The notes under the pieces: model-generated
The model's database searches: none
Told to the model about the DNA's origin: nothing
Seen by the model: only the letters and a program-made list of their open reading frames with translations
DNA from: UBA2033 sp035345875
GTDB lineage: Bacteria > Spirochaetota > Leptospiria > Leptospirales > Leptospiraceae
Direction: 5' to 3'
DNA: 64,000 bases
Assembly (NCBI GenBank): GCA_035345875.1
Contig: DAORDH010000021.1
Location: forward strand, 31,495-95,494
Shown: piece by piece, positions 8,485 through 17,868 of the stretch
How the letters are laid out: every line of letters begins with the position of its first letter
Position numbering within the stretch: the stretch's first letter is position 1
Position numbers and translations under genes: made by a program

Positions 8485-9584
8485 TTAGAACTAGTTCCAA
8501 CTAATTCAGAAATTTTTGAGACTCCTTGACGAATCATAAACCTATCCAGATACTCCAATATTGAATAAGGCAATAATGGTCCTTTATAAATATAGCCAGT
8601 ATAAATTTGAAAAAGATTTGCTCCTGCTTGAATTTTCTCAAGAGCTGCTTCACCAGAATCAATACCTCCAACACCAATGATCGGCAATCGACCTTTTAAT
8701 TTCTTGTAGGCAAGGCGTATCACTTCTGTGGAACGTTTCTGAACTGGTAGTCCAGAAATTCCTCCTTCTTCAACTTTTGAGTATTTAGATAATGTCGTTT
8801 TATCGATTGTTGTATTTGTGAGGATAACACCGGCTAACCGGAAATCTAATATAACATCTAGTAGCTCTTCAATTGATTTATCATCTAAATCTGGAGCTAA
8901 TTTGATAAATGTAGGAATCAAAAATTCACCACCAAGTCCTTCTTTAATTCCCTTAATTAAAGATATGAAAGAATCTTTCTCTTGGAAACTTCTAAGACCT
9001 GGAGTATTTGGGGAGCTAATATTGATTACCCCGTAATCTCCTAAACTTGAAAGTTTTTTAAAACTTTTCACATAGTCTTGAACTGCATTTTCTATTGCGA
9101 CTAACTTTGTTTTACCGACATTAATACCACGTGGTATTTTTTTTGTTTGTTTTGAAATTGTTTCAAATGCTTTTTCTGAGCCGGGATTATTGAATCCCAT
9201 ACGGTTCACAAGGGCTGACTGCTTCTCATATCTAAATATTCTTGGTTTTGGATTTCCAGGCTGTTCTTCACCAGTGATTGTTCCAATCTCAACATGCCCA
9301 AATCCTAATTTTGCAAGAAAAGGATAAAGCTCACCAGTCTTATCGAAACCGGCTGCCATACCAAGAGGATTATTAAACTGAATTCCCGCTATTTCAACCT
9401 GAAGTCTTTTGCTTTCGTATGTAGTTAATTTTTCAATAATAGGGAAAACAAAAGGCAACGAATTTGCAAGCATCAGTAAAGACTTGGACAATTCATGAGC
9501 ATTCTCCGGATTTAATCGAAAAAATAATTGTTTTAGCGTAGTTTCATAAATAAGTTCTCTCGGGTTAAGCATGATTTGCTCCAT
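8481..9584 (-). CDS. pyrD: Dihydroorotate dehydrogenase, quinone-dependent (class 2)
   Basis: This 367-residue FMN enzyme oxidises dihydroorotate to orotate in de novo UMP synthesis, passing electrons to membrane quinone. The class 2 form is recognised by the N-terminal membrane-associating helix extension (residues 10-60, FFRLNPENAHE), by N-P-L-G-M-A-A-G-F-D-K, and by N-R-M-G-F-N-N-P-G. The catalytic Ser lies in I-N-I-S-S-P-N-T-P-G-L-R, and the FMN phosphate site is I-G-V-G-G-I-D-S-G. It has the normal length for the class. Two in-frame ATGs four codons apart could start it. It is first in a minus-strand run with the GNAT gene, with which it overlaps by 4 bp. Confidence 0.97.
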   Translation of the reverse strand: MEQIMLNPRELIYETTLKQLFFRLNPENAHELSKSLLMLANSLPFVFPIIEKLTTYESKRLQVEIAGIQFNNPLGMAAGFDKTGELYPFLAKLGFGHVEIGTITGEEQPGNPKPRIFRYEKQSALVNRMGFNNPGSEKAFETISKQTKKIPRGINVGKTKLVAIENAVQDYVKSFKKLSSLGDYGVINISSPNTPGLRSFQEKDSFISLIKGIKEGLGGEFLIPTFIKLAPDLDDKSIEELLDVILDFRLAGVILTNTTIDKTTLSKYSKVEEGGISGLPVQKRSTEVIRLAYKKLKGRLPIIGVGGIDSGEAALEKIQAGANLFQIYTGYIYKGPLLPYSILEYLDRFMIRQGVSKISELVGTSSK

Positions 9585-9674
9585 AACGATTTAAAGCTAA
9601 TATTTTGGATGCAAATCATTGTATCAATACATTTTCTAGACGATAAACGCTGAGAAAACTAAGTGAAAGTGTCT

Positions 9675-12206
9675 CTAGTTCATAGTTTTTTCTTCTAGCA
9701 TCCTTTGTAATTCCTGCGCTTTTAAATTACCTGGATCTAAATACATTACATCAGAAAGCAATTTATTCGCTCGAGCTAAATTGCCAATCTTTCGATTCAA
9801 GTCTGACAAATTCAATAGATTATTTACATTTCTTGGATCTCTTAATTTTAAACATTCACCATAATCAATTGCGAGAGAAAAATTCCCTTCGAATTTATAA
9901 GCATAGGAAATCTTAAATAGATAATCTGAATCAATAGGATTCCAATTTAAATACTCTTCACACAGAGGGATAAACTCTTTATAATTTTTTTGAGAATAAA
10001 GTGTATCTAATATTTTATAATACACGTCTTTGTCTTTTTTAATTTTCAAAGCTTTTTGATATTGCTCAATTGCTTGTGGTATTGATTTCTGAGCAAGAAG
10101 TAAATCACCATTATCCACAAGTGAATAATAATCTAAATCAATCTCTTCTAATGGTTTATCTTCTTCGATGTAAGATATTTTAATTAGAGTATAATCATCA
10201 GTAAATTCTCCAACCTTAAGAATTGAATCTGTGATTCCTTTCAATTCACCTTTACCGGTCATTACATGTTTTAAAAACTGTTCTCCATCTTCATTTATAT
10301 TTCTTTGACCATCAGGATCCATTCCAAGCATTATATCATCTCTACCGTCCGATCCAATTAAGATAGAATCTCCCGGATGCATCTGAAAAATTTGAACTCG
10401 TAAGCTTCCATCAAGACCAATCATACCTACTTTATGTAAATACAATTGTTGTTCTAAAAAACTTGCCTTTCCATCTCGATACAACACAGTCCAAGGATGT
10501 TCTGCATTTAGGAAAAAAAGTGCTCCGGTATTTTCTTCTACTAATCCCATCACGATAGATACAAGCATACTCCCATCAAACGAAGTAAAAACATTTTGCA
10601 GTTCAATAAAACAAACTTTCAACCATTGTTCTGGAAATAATTCCATATTTGGTTTAAAAATTTTCGTTCTTTCAATGATAGATCTGAAAACGACTCCTAG
10701 AACTAACGCACCACCAGCTCCTTGAATCGATTTTCCCATTGCGTCCCCATTGATAAATACACAATAATTCTTACCTCTGAGTTTGATATTATTTGCGATA
10801 CACATATCGCCGCCAATCTCATATGTTTTATTTTTAAACTCAAAAGTTTTTTTCTGTTTAATAAAGAACTCAATTTTAATTTTATTACTACGCGCCTCAT
10901 TTACCATGAGAGGTTTTATCAGGAGGCTAGTTAAAAAATAGTCTCCATCTTGCTGCAATTTCAATGCTTGCACTTGTGTAAGTGTTTTCTGTAATTCTCT
11001 TGTTCGCTCTTCTACTTTCTTTTCAAGTGTAAGGTTTAACTCTTCCACTTGACTATGAACTCTTAAAAACCGATTTGCTAAAACAAAAGCAATTCCAATC
11101 ACAAATATAAAGAAACCATATTGAAGTAGTCCATAATTAGGAATATTCTTACTTATCCCCATAGCACCAATAATATCCAATACTCCTGTGCTCACTAATA
11201 TAATAAATCCGAAAAATAATCTCTTTGAATCCTGATGCTTTTTAATAATACCCCATATCATCAGGTAGATACAACCGATAAACGAAATCAAAGTAAAGAT
11301 TTGCCAAACCAATAATAACTTATAAGCTATTTTAATTTCAACAAAAAGCATTGGAAAAGCTAAGATAGATATAAAACCAAATGTAATTTTTGTAGCTAAT
11401 CCTGTCTTGCCTTTAATGAAATTTTCAAAAAATGCAAGGGAGAATGCAGTAATGTAAAATAAAAATATATATTCAATGCGTGTTATGATCATTGGATCAA
11501 TGCCGAGTTCATAAACAGCATTGCTACGAGTATAAATATAAATAGCTAAGAAAGAGCAGAAGGAAGCAAAATAAAAATTATATTTTTCATTTGTTCTTTT
11601 AATAAAAAGTAACATATGATAAAATCCAATAAACGAATAGAGAAATAATAGCATCAATGAAATACGTTCGGAGTTTTTTTGAATATTTCTTTCATGCAAA
11701 TCTATTGATGGATTCGAATCTCCATATACAGCAATTTCCTCTCCTTGCACTCCCTTAACGATTATATAAATTTCATTTACGCCGGAATGAATCAATGGAG
11801 TAGGAATCTTAGTTATTAAATGACGATGAAAACCATGTCGCACAACGTTATCTTCAGTAAAAATACCCTCTTCTGCAATTTTACTTCCATTAAAATAAAT
11901 TTCATAGGCATTAGATAAATAAGGCAGCCAAATAGAAACACTTTCAGTTAATTGATTCATATCGCTATCGCTAATATTAACTTCTTTGAAAAAACTAAGG
12001 ACAATAACTTTCTTATCACTTAAATTTTTTACTTCCGTAGATTTAACTGGAAGTTCTTTAAAACTCTGCCAGGAAGAAGGGTTATTTTTGAAGTTTAAAT
12101 CAAAACCTTCTTTTACAAACCAATTATCTTTAATAGAAATTGGAAATGAATAAATAGAAATTGGAAGAATAAAAAATGTAAGAAATATTTTAAACAAGAA
12201 ACGCAT
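9675..12206 (-). CDS. 7TM sensor, SpoIIE/PP2C phosphatase with C-terminal TPRs
   Basis: This 843-residue membrane phosphatase has a signal peptide (1-20) and a periplasmic DISM-like beta domain (about 40-170). Seven closely spaced membrane segments follow (about 180-385), then a coiled coil L-E-K-K-V-E-E-R-T-R-E-L, a SpoIIE/PP2C domain (about 430-650) and TPR repeats to the end. Metal-ligand motifs G-G-D-M-C (near 465), N-G-D-A-M-G-K-S, S-D-G-R-D-D and T-D-D-Y-T can be seen. The usual G-D-V-x-G-H-G is replaced by GDAMGKSIQGAGG, so this is a divergent subfamily. It likely dephosphorylates a STAS protein in response to an envelope signal. Two envelope genes precede it, the nearer by 63 bp. Confidence 0.87.
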   Translation of the reverse strand: MRFLFKIFLTFFILPISIYSFPISIKDNWFVKEGFDLNFKNNPSSWQSFKELPVKSTEVKNLSDKKVIVLSFFKEVNISDSDMNQLTESVSIWLPYLSNAYEIYFNGSKIAEEGIFTEDNVVRHGFHRHLITKIPTPLIHSGVNEIYIIVKGVQGEEIAVYGDSNPSIDLHERNIQKNSERISLMLLFLYSFIGFYHMLLFIKRTNEKYNFYFASFCSFLAIYIYTRSNAVYELGIDPMIITRIEYIFLFYITAFSLAFFENFIKGKTGLATKITFGFISILAFPMLFVEIKIAYKLLLVWQIFTLISFIGCIYLMIWGIIKKHQDSKRLFFGFIILVSTGVLDIIGAMGISKNIPNYGLLQYGFFIFVIGIAFVLANRFLRVHSQVEELNLTLEKKVEERTRELQKTLTQVQALKLQQDGDYFLTSLLIKPLMVNEARSNKIKIEFFIKQKKTFEFKNKTYEIGGDMCIANNIKLRGKNYCVFINGDAMGKSIQGAGGALVLGVVFRSIIERTKIFKPNMELFPEQWLKVCFIELQNVFTSFDGSMLVSIVMGLVEENTGALFFLNAEHPWTVLYRDGKASFLEQQLYLHKVGMIGLDGSLRVQIFQMHPGDSILIGSDGRDDIMLGMDPDGQRNINEDGEQFLKHVMTGKGELKGITDSILKVGEFTDDYTLIKISYIEEDKPLEEIDLDYYSLVDNGDLLLAQKSIPQAIEQYQKALKIKKDKDVYYKILDTLYSQKNYKEFIPLCEEYLNWNPIDSDYLFKISYAYKFEGNFSLAIDYGECLKLRDPRNVNNLLNLSDLNRKIGNLARANKLLSDVMYLDPGNLKAQELQRMLEEKTMN

Positions 12207-12269
12207 CGTGTAAGATTAGAAATTTTTTTTTAGCAATTCAAGCATTTTTCAAAATGAACTTAGATAATT

Positions 12270-13676
12270 TTATTGCTTAAATATTTCTACCAAGACTTCA
12301 CCACTAAATTCCTTTAGGTCTACCTCTCCTAAGTATACATAACTATTCTCAATAGACCGAACAGAAATTAAGTCCGTCTCCCCAAGCTTTTTCCCTGTAT
12401 CTTTAGCTCTCACAACACCTTTTAACTTTAAACCATCTTTGTCAGAATTGTAGATAATTGGATACTTTGAAGACTTCCAGAATTTTGGACTCTGCTCTCT
12501 ATTATGCTGCGCAAGTCTTACTTGTAAATTATGAGCGATTTCAGTGTTACCAAATTTTTCTTTTACGGAAAGATTTACATTCCCTTTTCCATGAATCGAA
12601 ATAGGTAAGATTTTATCAAAAATAGCATTTTTATCTATTATGAATTTCAGTGGATTATTTTGATTTAACGCTAAGACTGCATTGCTCCCAGCATCCAAAA
12701 AATACGATAGTTCCTTGGCTGAATTTGTGCTATTAATGTATTTTAAGTGTAGACGTCCGCTTCCTGATTCAGAATCTAATAAATCAAAGTATATTCTTGG
12801 TTGAGTCTTTTTTTTAATCTCAAATTCTGTAATAACTTCACGTTTTTCACCAGCTTTCACTGGCTTTACATTCCACCACAAAAGCACCGCAGGATTATTC
12901 GCAATGTTGATATTCTTATTTGTAAAATACTTCCACTCGGTTGGAAAAGCTCTATCCCAATTCGCAAAAGCTATTTGATCTGGCGGAGTATTGTCGTTAC
13001 CCACAAGATAATTACGAATCCCATGAAATGAATCCGTTTCCTGTTCATATGTTTCCCAATAAGTGCTTTTATAGGGTGTAAACTTAAATTCATTTAAATA
13101 AACTTCTTTTTCTTGTAAGTTATCAATGCTAATCTTTAGAGGAATATCATCATTTGCCTCTGTGCTAACGTCTATTAAGCTTCTAAATCCGATATCTATA
13201 ATACGATTAGATTGATTCTTTGCTTCATATGAAATATAAAAAAAACCTTCTCGATTTACTTTCTTTTTCAAAATCATTGCAATTTCTACAGGTATAGAAG
13301 GTATTTTACCCAAAATTGTAATAGATTCATTTTCCATATTCCATTCAGATCTTAAATCTTCTAATTCATGAAATTTAAAAACTTTTTCATCAACCTTTAT
13401 TGATAAAAAAGATGAACCAGATAATGCTTTTGTAACTTGCTTTAAGCCTTTGTAATAAGATTCTGTTTTACTAATCTCTTTATTTGGGTTCAAGGTAAAA
13501 TTTCCAGATATTGTTGAATAAACTGGAATATTTCCAGTATAAATTGCAAAAGATGGTAGTGAAGATTTTCTCTCTTCTACTGAAAACAATGGTGAATAAA
13601 TTCCTAATCCAAAAGTTAAAAAAAAGAACGTTAGCAGATTGACTTTATTTTTTTTTAATGAAACTGAATTATTCAT
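12270..13676 (-). CDS. Secreted protein of unknown function
   Basis: I do not recognise a family in these 468 residues. An N-terminal hydrophobic segment (about residues 14-32, VNLLTFFFLTFGLGIYSPLFS) preceded by lysines is a signal peptide or anchor, so the protein is probably periplasmic or outer-membrane associated. The rest is rich in beta-strand-like alternation with many Lys, Asn and Glu, and has no catalytic motif I can name. The start overlaps the stop of the upstream OmpL47-like gene by 8 bp, and the SpoIIE/TPR sensor follows 63 bp downstream. The trio therefore looks like one transcription unit. A link between this protein and envelope sensing is inferred only from position. Confidence 0.75.
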   Translation of the reverse strand: MNNSVSLKKNKVNLLTFFFLTFGLGIYSPLFSVEERKSSLPSFAIYTGNIPVYSTISGNFTLNPNKEISKTESYYKGLKQVTKALSGSSFLSIKVDEKVFKFHELEDLRSEWNMENESITILGKIPSIPVEIAMILKKKVNREGFFYISYEAKNQSNRIIDIGFRSLIDVSTEANDDIPLKISIDNLQEKEVYLNEFKFTPYKSTYWETYEQETDSFHGIRNYLVGNDNTPPDQIAFANWDRAFPTEWKYFTNKNINIANNPAVLLWWNVKPVKAGEKREVITEFEIKKKTQPRIYFDLLDSESGSGRLHLKYINSTNSAKELSYFLDAGSNAVLALNQNNPLKFIIDKNAIFDKILPISIHGKGNVNLSVKEKFGNTEIAHNLQVRLAQHNREQSPKFWKSSKYPIIYNSDKDGLKLKGVVRAKDTGKKLGETDLISVRSIENSYVYLGEVDLKEFSGEVLVEIFKQ

Positions 13677-14685
13677 TTTTTAACCTACACTTAAAATACT
13701 TTATAGCTGACTGATTACCTAAATTATCAATAGATCTAAATTCAAGAGATATTTTCTTCTTTTTAACAGAAACTAGAGGATAATCCCTGTATACCCTCCA
13801 ATTCAAAGTTCCCTTTTTTCTAAATTCAATTTTATGAACACCAGAACCTAAATCAAAAGCATTGAGCCAAATGAGCGTCTCTCTATCACAGAGTAAACCT
13901 TTACTAGAATGATTTTCTGGAATTGTATCTAGTTCTACACTCACAATCGGAGGATCAGAATCTACTGTAAAGTTTAAATGAATTTCTTGCGATAGATTTC
14001 CAACTTTGTCCATTGCGATAATTCTGATTTCTTTATGACCCGGACTGTCAATCGGTTGATCTAATTTGCTCAATGGCAAATAACCTTTGCGGTTTAAGTC
14101 TATAAAAATTTCTTCTATACCGGACTCTTTGTCCTTTGTTTGCAATAATAGTTTGAATCCAGGTTTATAATAATAAAATTGATTTCTTTCATAGTAAACA
14201 CCTTGTAACTGGGCATACAATTCTGGAATCGTTGTATCTAGATATATACTTTCTTTTTTTGTGCTGCGTAGAACATCACTCTCATCGTATAGATTATATA
14301 CTATTGTATGAATTCCTTGCTTATATATATTTATGTTTGGAGTCAGCAATTGTTCTGGCTCATCATCTATCTTTATAAATACTTTTCCTTTGAATTCATT
14401 TACAACTTGCGGTTTATAATGTTTATTTACATAAATATCACCGTTAAAAGAAACATAACGCTTTGACGTCTTCTCTGATTCGGCAATTTGATTTTCAGTT
14501 TGTTTTCTTAGCTCTTTGCGTTCTCTTTTTGTTTTTAAAAATTCTTGTCTCTCTTGTTCTTTTACTTCAAACCAAGATGATTCAGATAAAACATAGGCTT
14601 CTTTTCGCTCAATTAGTTCATCTGAAAAAATAGAATTTAAACAAATGAGAAATAGAAAAATTATTTTAAATTTATGAAATAACAT
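13669..14685 (-). CDS. OmpL47-like Ig-fold envelope protein
   Basis: I chose the ATG at 14685 (338 residues) over one 14 codons upstream. TAGGA lies 5 nt before it, and it begins directly with a signal peptide (M-L-F-H-K-F-K-I-I-F-L-F-L-I-C-L-N). After an Arg/Glu/Lys-rich stretch (residues 30-65) come Ig-like modules. These have D-T-T-I-P-E-L-Y, T-K-D-K-E-S-G-I-E-E-I-F-I-D, H-K-E-I-R-I-I-A-M-D-K-V-G-N-L-S and D-S-D-P-P-I-V-S-V. This S-G-I-x-x-I...D-x-x-G-N pattern is that of OmpL47-type domains in leptospiral surface proteins. It overlaps the next gene by 8 bp. The function is probably adhesion or structure, not established. Confidence 0.78.
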   Translation of the reverse strand: MLFHKFKIIFLFLICLNSIFSDELIERKEAYVLSESSWFEVKEQERQEFLKTKRERKELRKQTENQIAESEKTSKRYVSFNGDIYVNKHYKPQVVNEFKGKVFIKIDDEPEQLLTPNINIYKQGIHTIVYNLYDESDVLRSTKKESIYLDTTIPELYAQLQGVYYERNQFYYYKPGFKLLLQTKDKESGIEEIFIDLNRKGYLPLSKLDQPIDSPGHKEIRIIAMDKVGNLSQEIHLNFTVDSDPPIVSVELDTIPENHSSKGLLCDRETLIWLNAFDLGSGVHKIEFRKKGTLNWRVYRDYPLVSVKKKKISLEFRSIDNLGNQSAIKYFKCRLKNE

Positions 14686-14765
14686 TAACGTCCTATCCTC
14701 TTTTAGATTTGTGAATAGGTAGTGCAATGCAACTAAAAAAATGAAATTAAAATAACATCTCTAGA

Positions 14766-15383
14766 TTATTTTGTAGATAGATCTTTTACAAATTCTAAAA
14801 TTTCTTGTCGATTCTTATAAATTGAATTTCGATTAAAAACCAAACGAGCAGTTGATTCTAAGATGATTTCCTTTTCTTCCAATCCATTTGCTTTTAGAGT
14901 AGCACCTGTTGAGACTAAATCCACTATACAATCCGACAGACCACAAAGCGGGGCTAGTTCAATACTACCATAAAGCTTAATTATTTCACAGTTTAAACCC
15001 TTAGAAAAAAAGAATTCCTTGGTTAGATGTGGATACTTTGTAGCAACTCGAATCTTTCTAGAATAATTTTTCAAATCAAAATCTAGACTAGCAGCAAGAG
15101 AAAGACGACATTTACCAATTTTTAAATCAACTGGAGAGAGCAAATCATAACGTCCTTCAATCAATGTATCCCAACCTAAAATTCCTGCATCGGCTGCACA
15201 TTCTTCAACATAGGTTGCAACATCCTGAGCTTTTACTAGTAAGATTTTTAAGCGTGCCAATGAATCGGTAAACGTTAACTCACGACTCGATTCATCCGGT
15301 TTTTCAGAAAGCCATTTCTTTTTAATAAGAAGCTCTACACTTTCATCTGCAAGACGACCCTTGGGCAGAGCTATGGTTAACAT
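14766..15383 (-). CDS. hisG: ATP phosphoribosyltransferase, short form
   Basis: This 205-residue enzyme catalyses the first step of histidine synthesis, ATP plus PRPP to phosphoribosyl-ATP. The N-terminal L-T-I-A-L-P-K-G-R-L and the PRPP loop D-C-I-V-D-L-V-S-T-G-A-T-L-K-A-N-G-L are diagnostic. The C-terminal ACT-like regulatory domain of long-form HisG (about 290-300 residues) is absent. This makes it the short form, which normally needs the HisRS-like partner HisZ for activity and feedback control. No hisZ or other his gene is in the window. The start is 3 bp after the TPR-protein stop codon, suggesting one operon with that gene, rpsA and cmk. Confidence 0.96.
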   Translation of the reverse strand: MLTIALPKGRLADESVELLIKKKWLSEKPDESSRELTFTDSLARLKILLVKAQDVATYVEECAADAGILGWDTLIEGRYDLLSPVDLKIGKCRLSLAASLDFDLKNYSRKIRVATKYPHLTKEFFFSKGLNCEIIKLYGSIELAPLCGLSDCIVDLVSTGATLKANGLEEKEIILESTARLVFNRNSIYKNRQEILEFVKDLSTK

Positions 15384-15386
15384 GAA

Positions 15387-16142
15387 TTATCCCTTGTTGG
15401 CTTTTATAAGTAGGTAGGTTGCCAATTTTTTAACTTCAGAAATATCTGCAGATTCAGATTCTATATCCAATACCTTGGTAAGATCTTTAATTGCAGCATC
15501 CTTTTCTCCATTCATCAACTTCAATCTACCAGATTGATAGTGAGTCCAAGCAGATAAGGAAATAGTCTCTCTGTTGTTTGCGATGAGTGTAGCAGCTTTA
15601 GAAAAGTCGCTGAGTGCAAGTTTATTGTCTTTCGCTTTTTCTCTATGTGAACCGGCTACATAATAGTAATAAGCCTTTATTTCTTTTGAATCATTTACTA
15701 GATCAGCTGCCTTTTCTAAATAATCTGCAGCCTTACCAAAATCAAAAGACTCTACATACAAATCAGAAATTCTTTTATAGATTCGTAACTTAGCATCGTG
15801 GGAAGAATAAGACTTCAATAAATCTTCGAAGTCTTTAATTTTCTTAGCACTATCGATAGAAAAATTCTTTGCATGTGCTTTTTCTAATTTTTCAATTTGA
15901 ATTGTAGCTTGATTTGTGTTGTATTGGATCCATTCCCCAACGGCAACGAATCCAACAATCAAGAGTATAAAACCTCCGATTCCCACAAAAAACTGGAAGC
16001 GATTACGAGCAAAGAATCTTGAGAATTTGAAGAACAATAATTCTGTTTTAGTTCCTTCAAAATTCTCAAGGGGATCATCGTAAGAAACTAACGATTTTTT
16101 ATACTGCTCTTCCCTATATTTCTTTCTATCAAATTTCGCCAT
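15387..16142 (-). CDS. Membrane-anchored TPR protein (YfgM-like layout)
   Basis: This 251-residue protein has a basic cytoplasmic N-terminus, one transmembrane helix near residues 52-72 (F-F-V-G-I-G-G-F-I-L-L-I-V-G-F-V) and a soluble C-terminal domain of tetratricopeptide-like helices. These include D-A-K-L-R-I-Y-K-R-I-S-D-L-Y, F-G-K-A-A-D-Y-L-E-K-A-A and D-F-S-K-A-A-T-L-I. One N-terminal helix followed by TPRs matches the topology of YfgM, the ancillary SecYEG subunit, but sequence identity cannot be judged here. It lies between rpsA (5 bp) and hisG (3 bp) in a tight operon. A scaffold role at the inner membrane is the safe inference. Confidence 0.8.
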   Translation of the reverse strand: MAKFDRKKYREEQYKKSLVSYDDPLENFEGTKTELLFFKFSRFFARNRFQFFVGIGGFILLIVGFVAVGEWIQYNTNQATIQIEKLEKAHAKNFSIDSAKKIKDFEDLLKSYSSHDAKLRIYKRISDLYVESFDFGKAADYLEKAADLVNDSKEIKAYYYYVAGSHREKAKDNKLALSDFSKAATLIANNRETISLSAWTHYQSGRLKLMNGEKDAAIKDLTKVLDIESESADISEVKKLATYLLIKANKG

Positions 16143-16147
16143 ATCGA

Positions 16148-17818
16148 TTACGCTTTATTTGAATTAATAAAGCTACCAAAGCTTTCGCTAGAAGGAGTAT
16201 TATCAGATTTGATATATTTAGATATCTCTTCTTTTTCCATAGCTTTATCAAAATCTTTAACGGATAGAGATATTTTCTTATTATCAGGATCGATTTTAAG
16301 AATTACTGCTTTGATAACATCACCTACTTTGTAGATTTCTTCTAGCTTCTGTGTCTTCGTATCAGGAATTTGAGAAACGTGGATCAATCCTTCATATCCA
16401 GGTTCAATTTCTAAAAAGACTCCAAAAGAGACAATACTCTTGATTTTTCCTTCAACGATTACACCTGTAGGATACTTCTTGCGCAGAACTTCGTAAGGAT
16501 TTTCTTGAAGTTGTTTTAAACCACAAGATATACGGCTTGTATCTAGATTGATGTCTAATATCTGATATTTGACTACTTGGCCTTTTTTCAAAAGTGTTGT
16601 AGGATCTTTTACTTTTTCATCCCAAGTAATATCGCCTACATGGATCAAACCTTCGATACCATTTTCCACTTCTACGAATGCACCGTATTTTGTTATTCCA
16701 GTTACTTTACCTTCTAATACATTTCCAACTCTTACTTCAGAGGATAGATTATCCCAAGGATTTGGAAGAAGTTGCTTTAGACCAAGAGAAAGTCGTTTTT
16801 TAGATAAATCAATATCTAAAATCATAGAATCTACTTCTTGTCCTTTCTTTAAAACTTCTTTTGGATGAGGAGGTTTTTTTGCCCATGTCAATTCGGAGCA
16901 ATGAATCAATCCCTCTAAACCTTCTTTGAGCTCAACAAAGGCTCCAAAATTTGTTAGAGAAGTGACGATTCCGCGAACAACCATATCTTTTTCTAATTCT
17001 CGTCCTGCCCAAACCCATGGATCTTCGTATAATTGTTTAATACCTAAACTCAATCGATTGTTTGCTGGATCAATTTCAAGAACTAATAGTTCAACAGACT
17101 GACCAACTTGGAAGTATTGCTTAAATGGAGCATATTTTTTATAAGAAATATCATTTTGACGTAAGAGTCCTTCAATGCCATGAACATTGCAGAATACTCC
17201 AAAGCTAGCAACTTTAGTAACAGTTCCTGTTACCTTATCTCCAACCTTTACAATCTTTACTAATTCATCCCATTTTTCTTTGTTGATTTCTTCGATTAGT
17301 TTCTTTCTAGAAATGACTCCAGTTCTGCCTTTCTCATTCAGTTTAATGATTTTGAAATCAAGCGGCTTCGCTTTTAATTCATCTAGACTGGCTTTCATAC
17401 CAAGCTGGGAAGCTGGAAGGAATAATTGAACACCTTCTACGTAAACATTATAACCAATGTTTTTGACTTCAGACTCGATGCGACCCTGCACTTGCAAGTT
17501 CTTGCTAAATGCTTCTTTGATGGTTTCCCAACCCTTTCGCGCATCTGCTTCTAATTTCGATGCAATGTAGATTTCCGAGTCACTTTCCTTCGATTTGATA
17601 ACAACGGATACCATGCTACCAATTTCAGGTGTTTCTAAAAACTCGCTTCTAGCTACACGACAGTCTGACTTTAAACCTAAATCAACATATACTTCTTGAT
17701 CGTATACATCGACGATTCTTCCTTCGATAATTTGCCCTTTTTTGAAAGAGCGTTGTTCTGTATTGCCTCTGTTTGCTGATGAGGTATTTGTTCTATTGTT
17801 GTTCGTTTGTGAATTCAA
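16148..17818 (-). CDS. rpsA: 30S ribosomal protein S1
   Basis: This 556-residue protein has six S1 OB-fold domains, the full-length form that binds mRNA and brings it to the 30S subunit. Repeats 3-6 are clear: G-V-F-C-N-V-H-G-I-E-G-L-L, G-A-F-V-E-L-K-E-G-L-E-G-L-I-H, G-A-F-V-E-V-E-N-G-I-E-G-L-I-H and G-V-F-L-E-I-E-P-G-Y-E-G-L-I-H, each about 85 residues apart. Domains 1 and 2 are more divergent, as usual because they dock to the ribosome. The start is TTG at 17818. The first in-frame ATG would remove domain 1, so TTG is preferred. No good Shine-Dalgarno sequence precedes it. cmk lies upstream, a very common bacterial gene pair. Confidence 0.97.
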   Translation of the reverse strand: MNSQTNNNRTNTSSANRGNTEQRSFKKGQIIEGRIVDVYDQEVYVDLGLKSDCRVARSEFLETPEIGSMVSVVIKSKESDSEIYIASKLEADARKGWETIKEAFSKNLQVQGRIESEVKNIGYNVYVEGVQLFLPASQLGMKASLDELKAKPLDFKIIKLNEKGRTGVISRKKLIEEINKEKWDELVKIVKVGDKVTGTVTKVASFGVFCNVHGIEGLLRQNDISYKKYAPFKQYFQVGQSVELLVLEIDPANNRLSLGIKQLYEDPWVWAGRELEKDMVVRGIVTSLTNFGAFVELKEGLEGLIHCSELTWAKKPPHPKEVLKKGQEVDSMILDIDLSKKRLSLGLKQLLPNPWDNLSSEVRVGNVLEGKVTGITKYGAFVEVENGIEGLIHVGDITWDEKVKDPTTLLKKGQVVKYQILDINLDTSRISCGLKQLQENPYEVLRKKYPTGVIVEGKIKSIVSFGVFLEIEPGYEGLIHVSQIPDTKTQKLEEIYKVGDVIKAVILKIDPDNKKISLSVKDFDKAMEKEEISKYIKSDNTPSSESFGSFINSNKA

Positions 17819-17868
17819 TTTTAACCAGGAATCTGTATAAATTTGACCGGCGAAGTTACATTCCTAAG

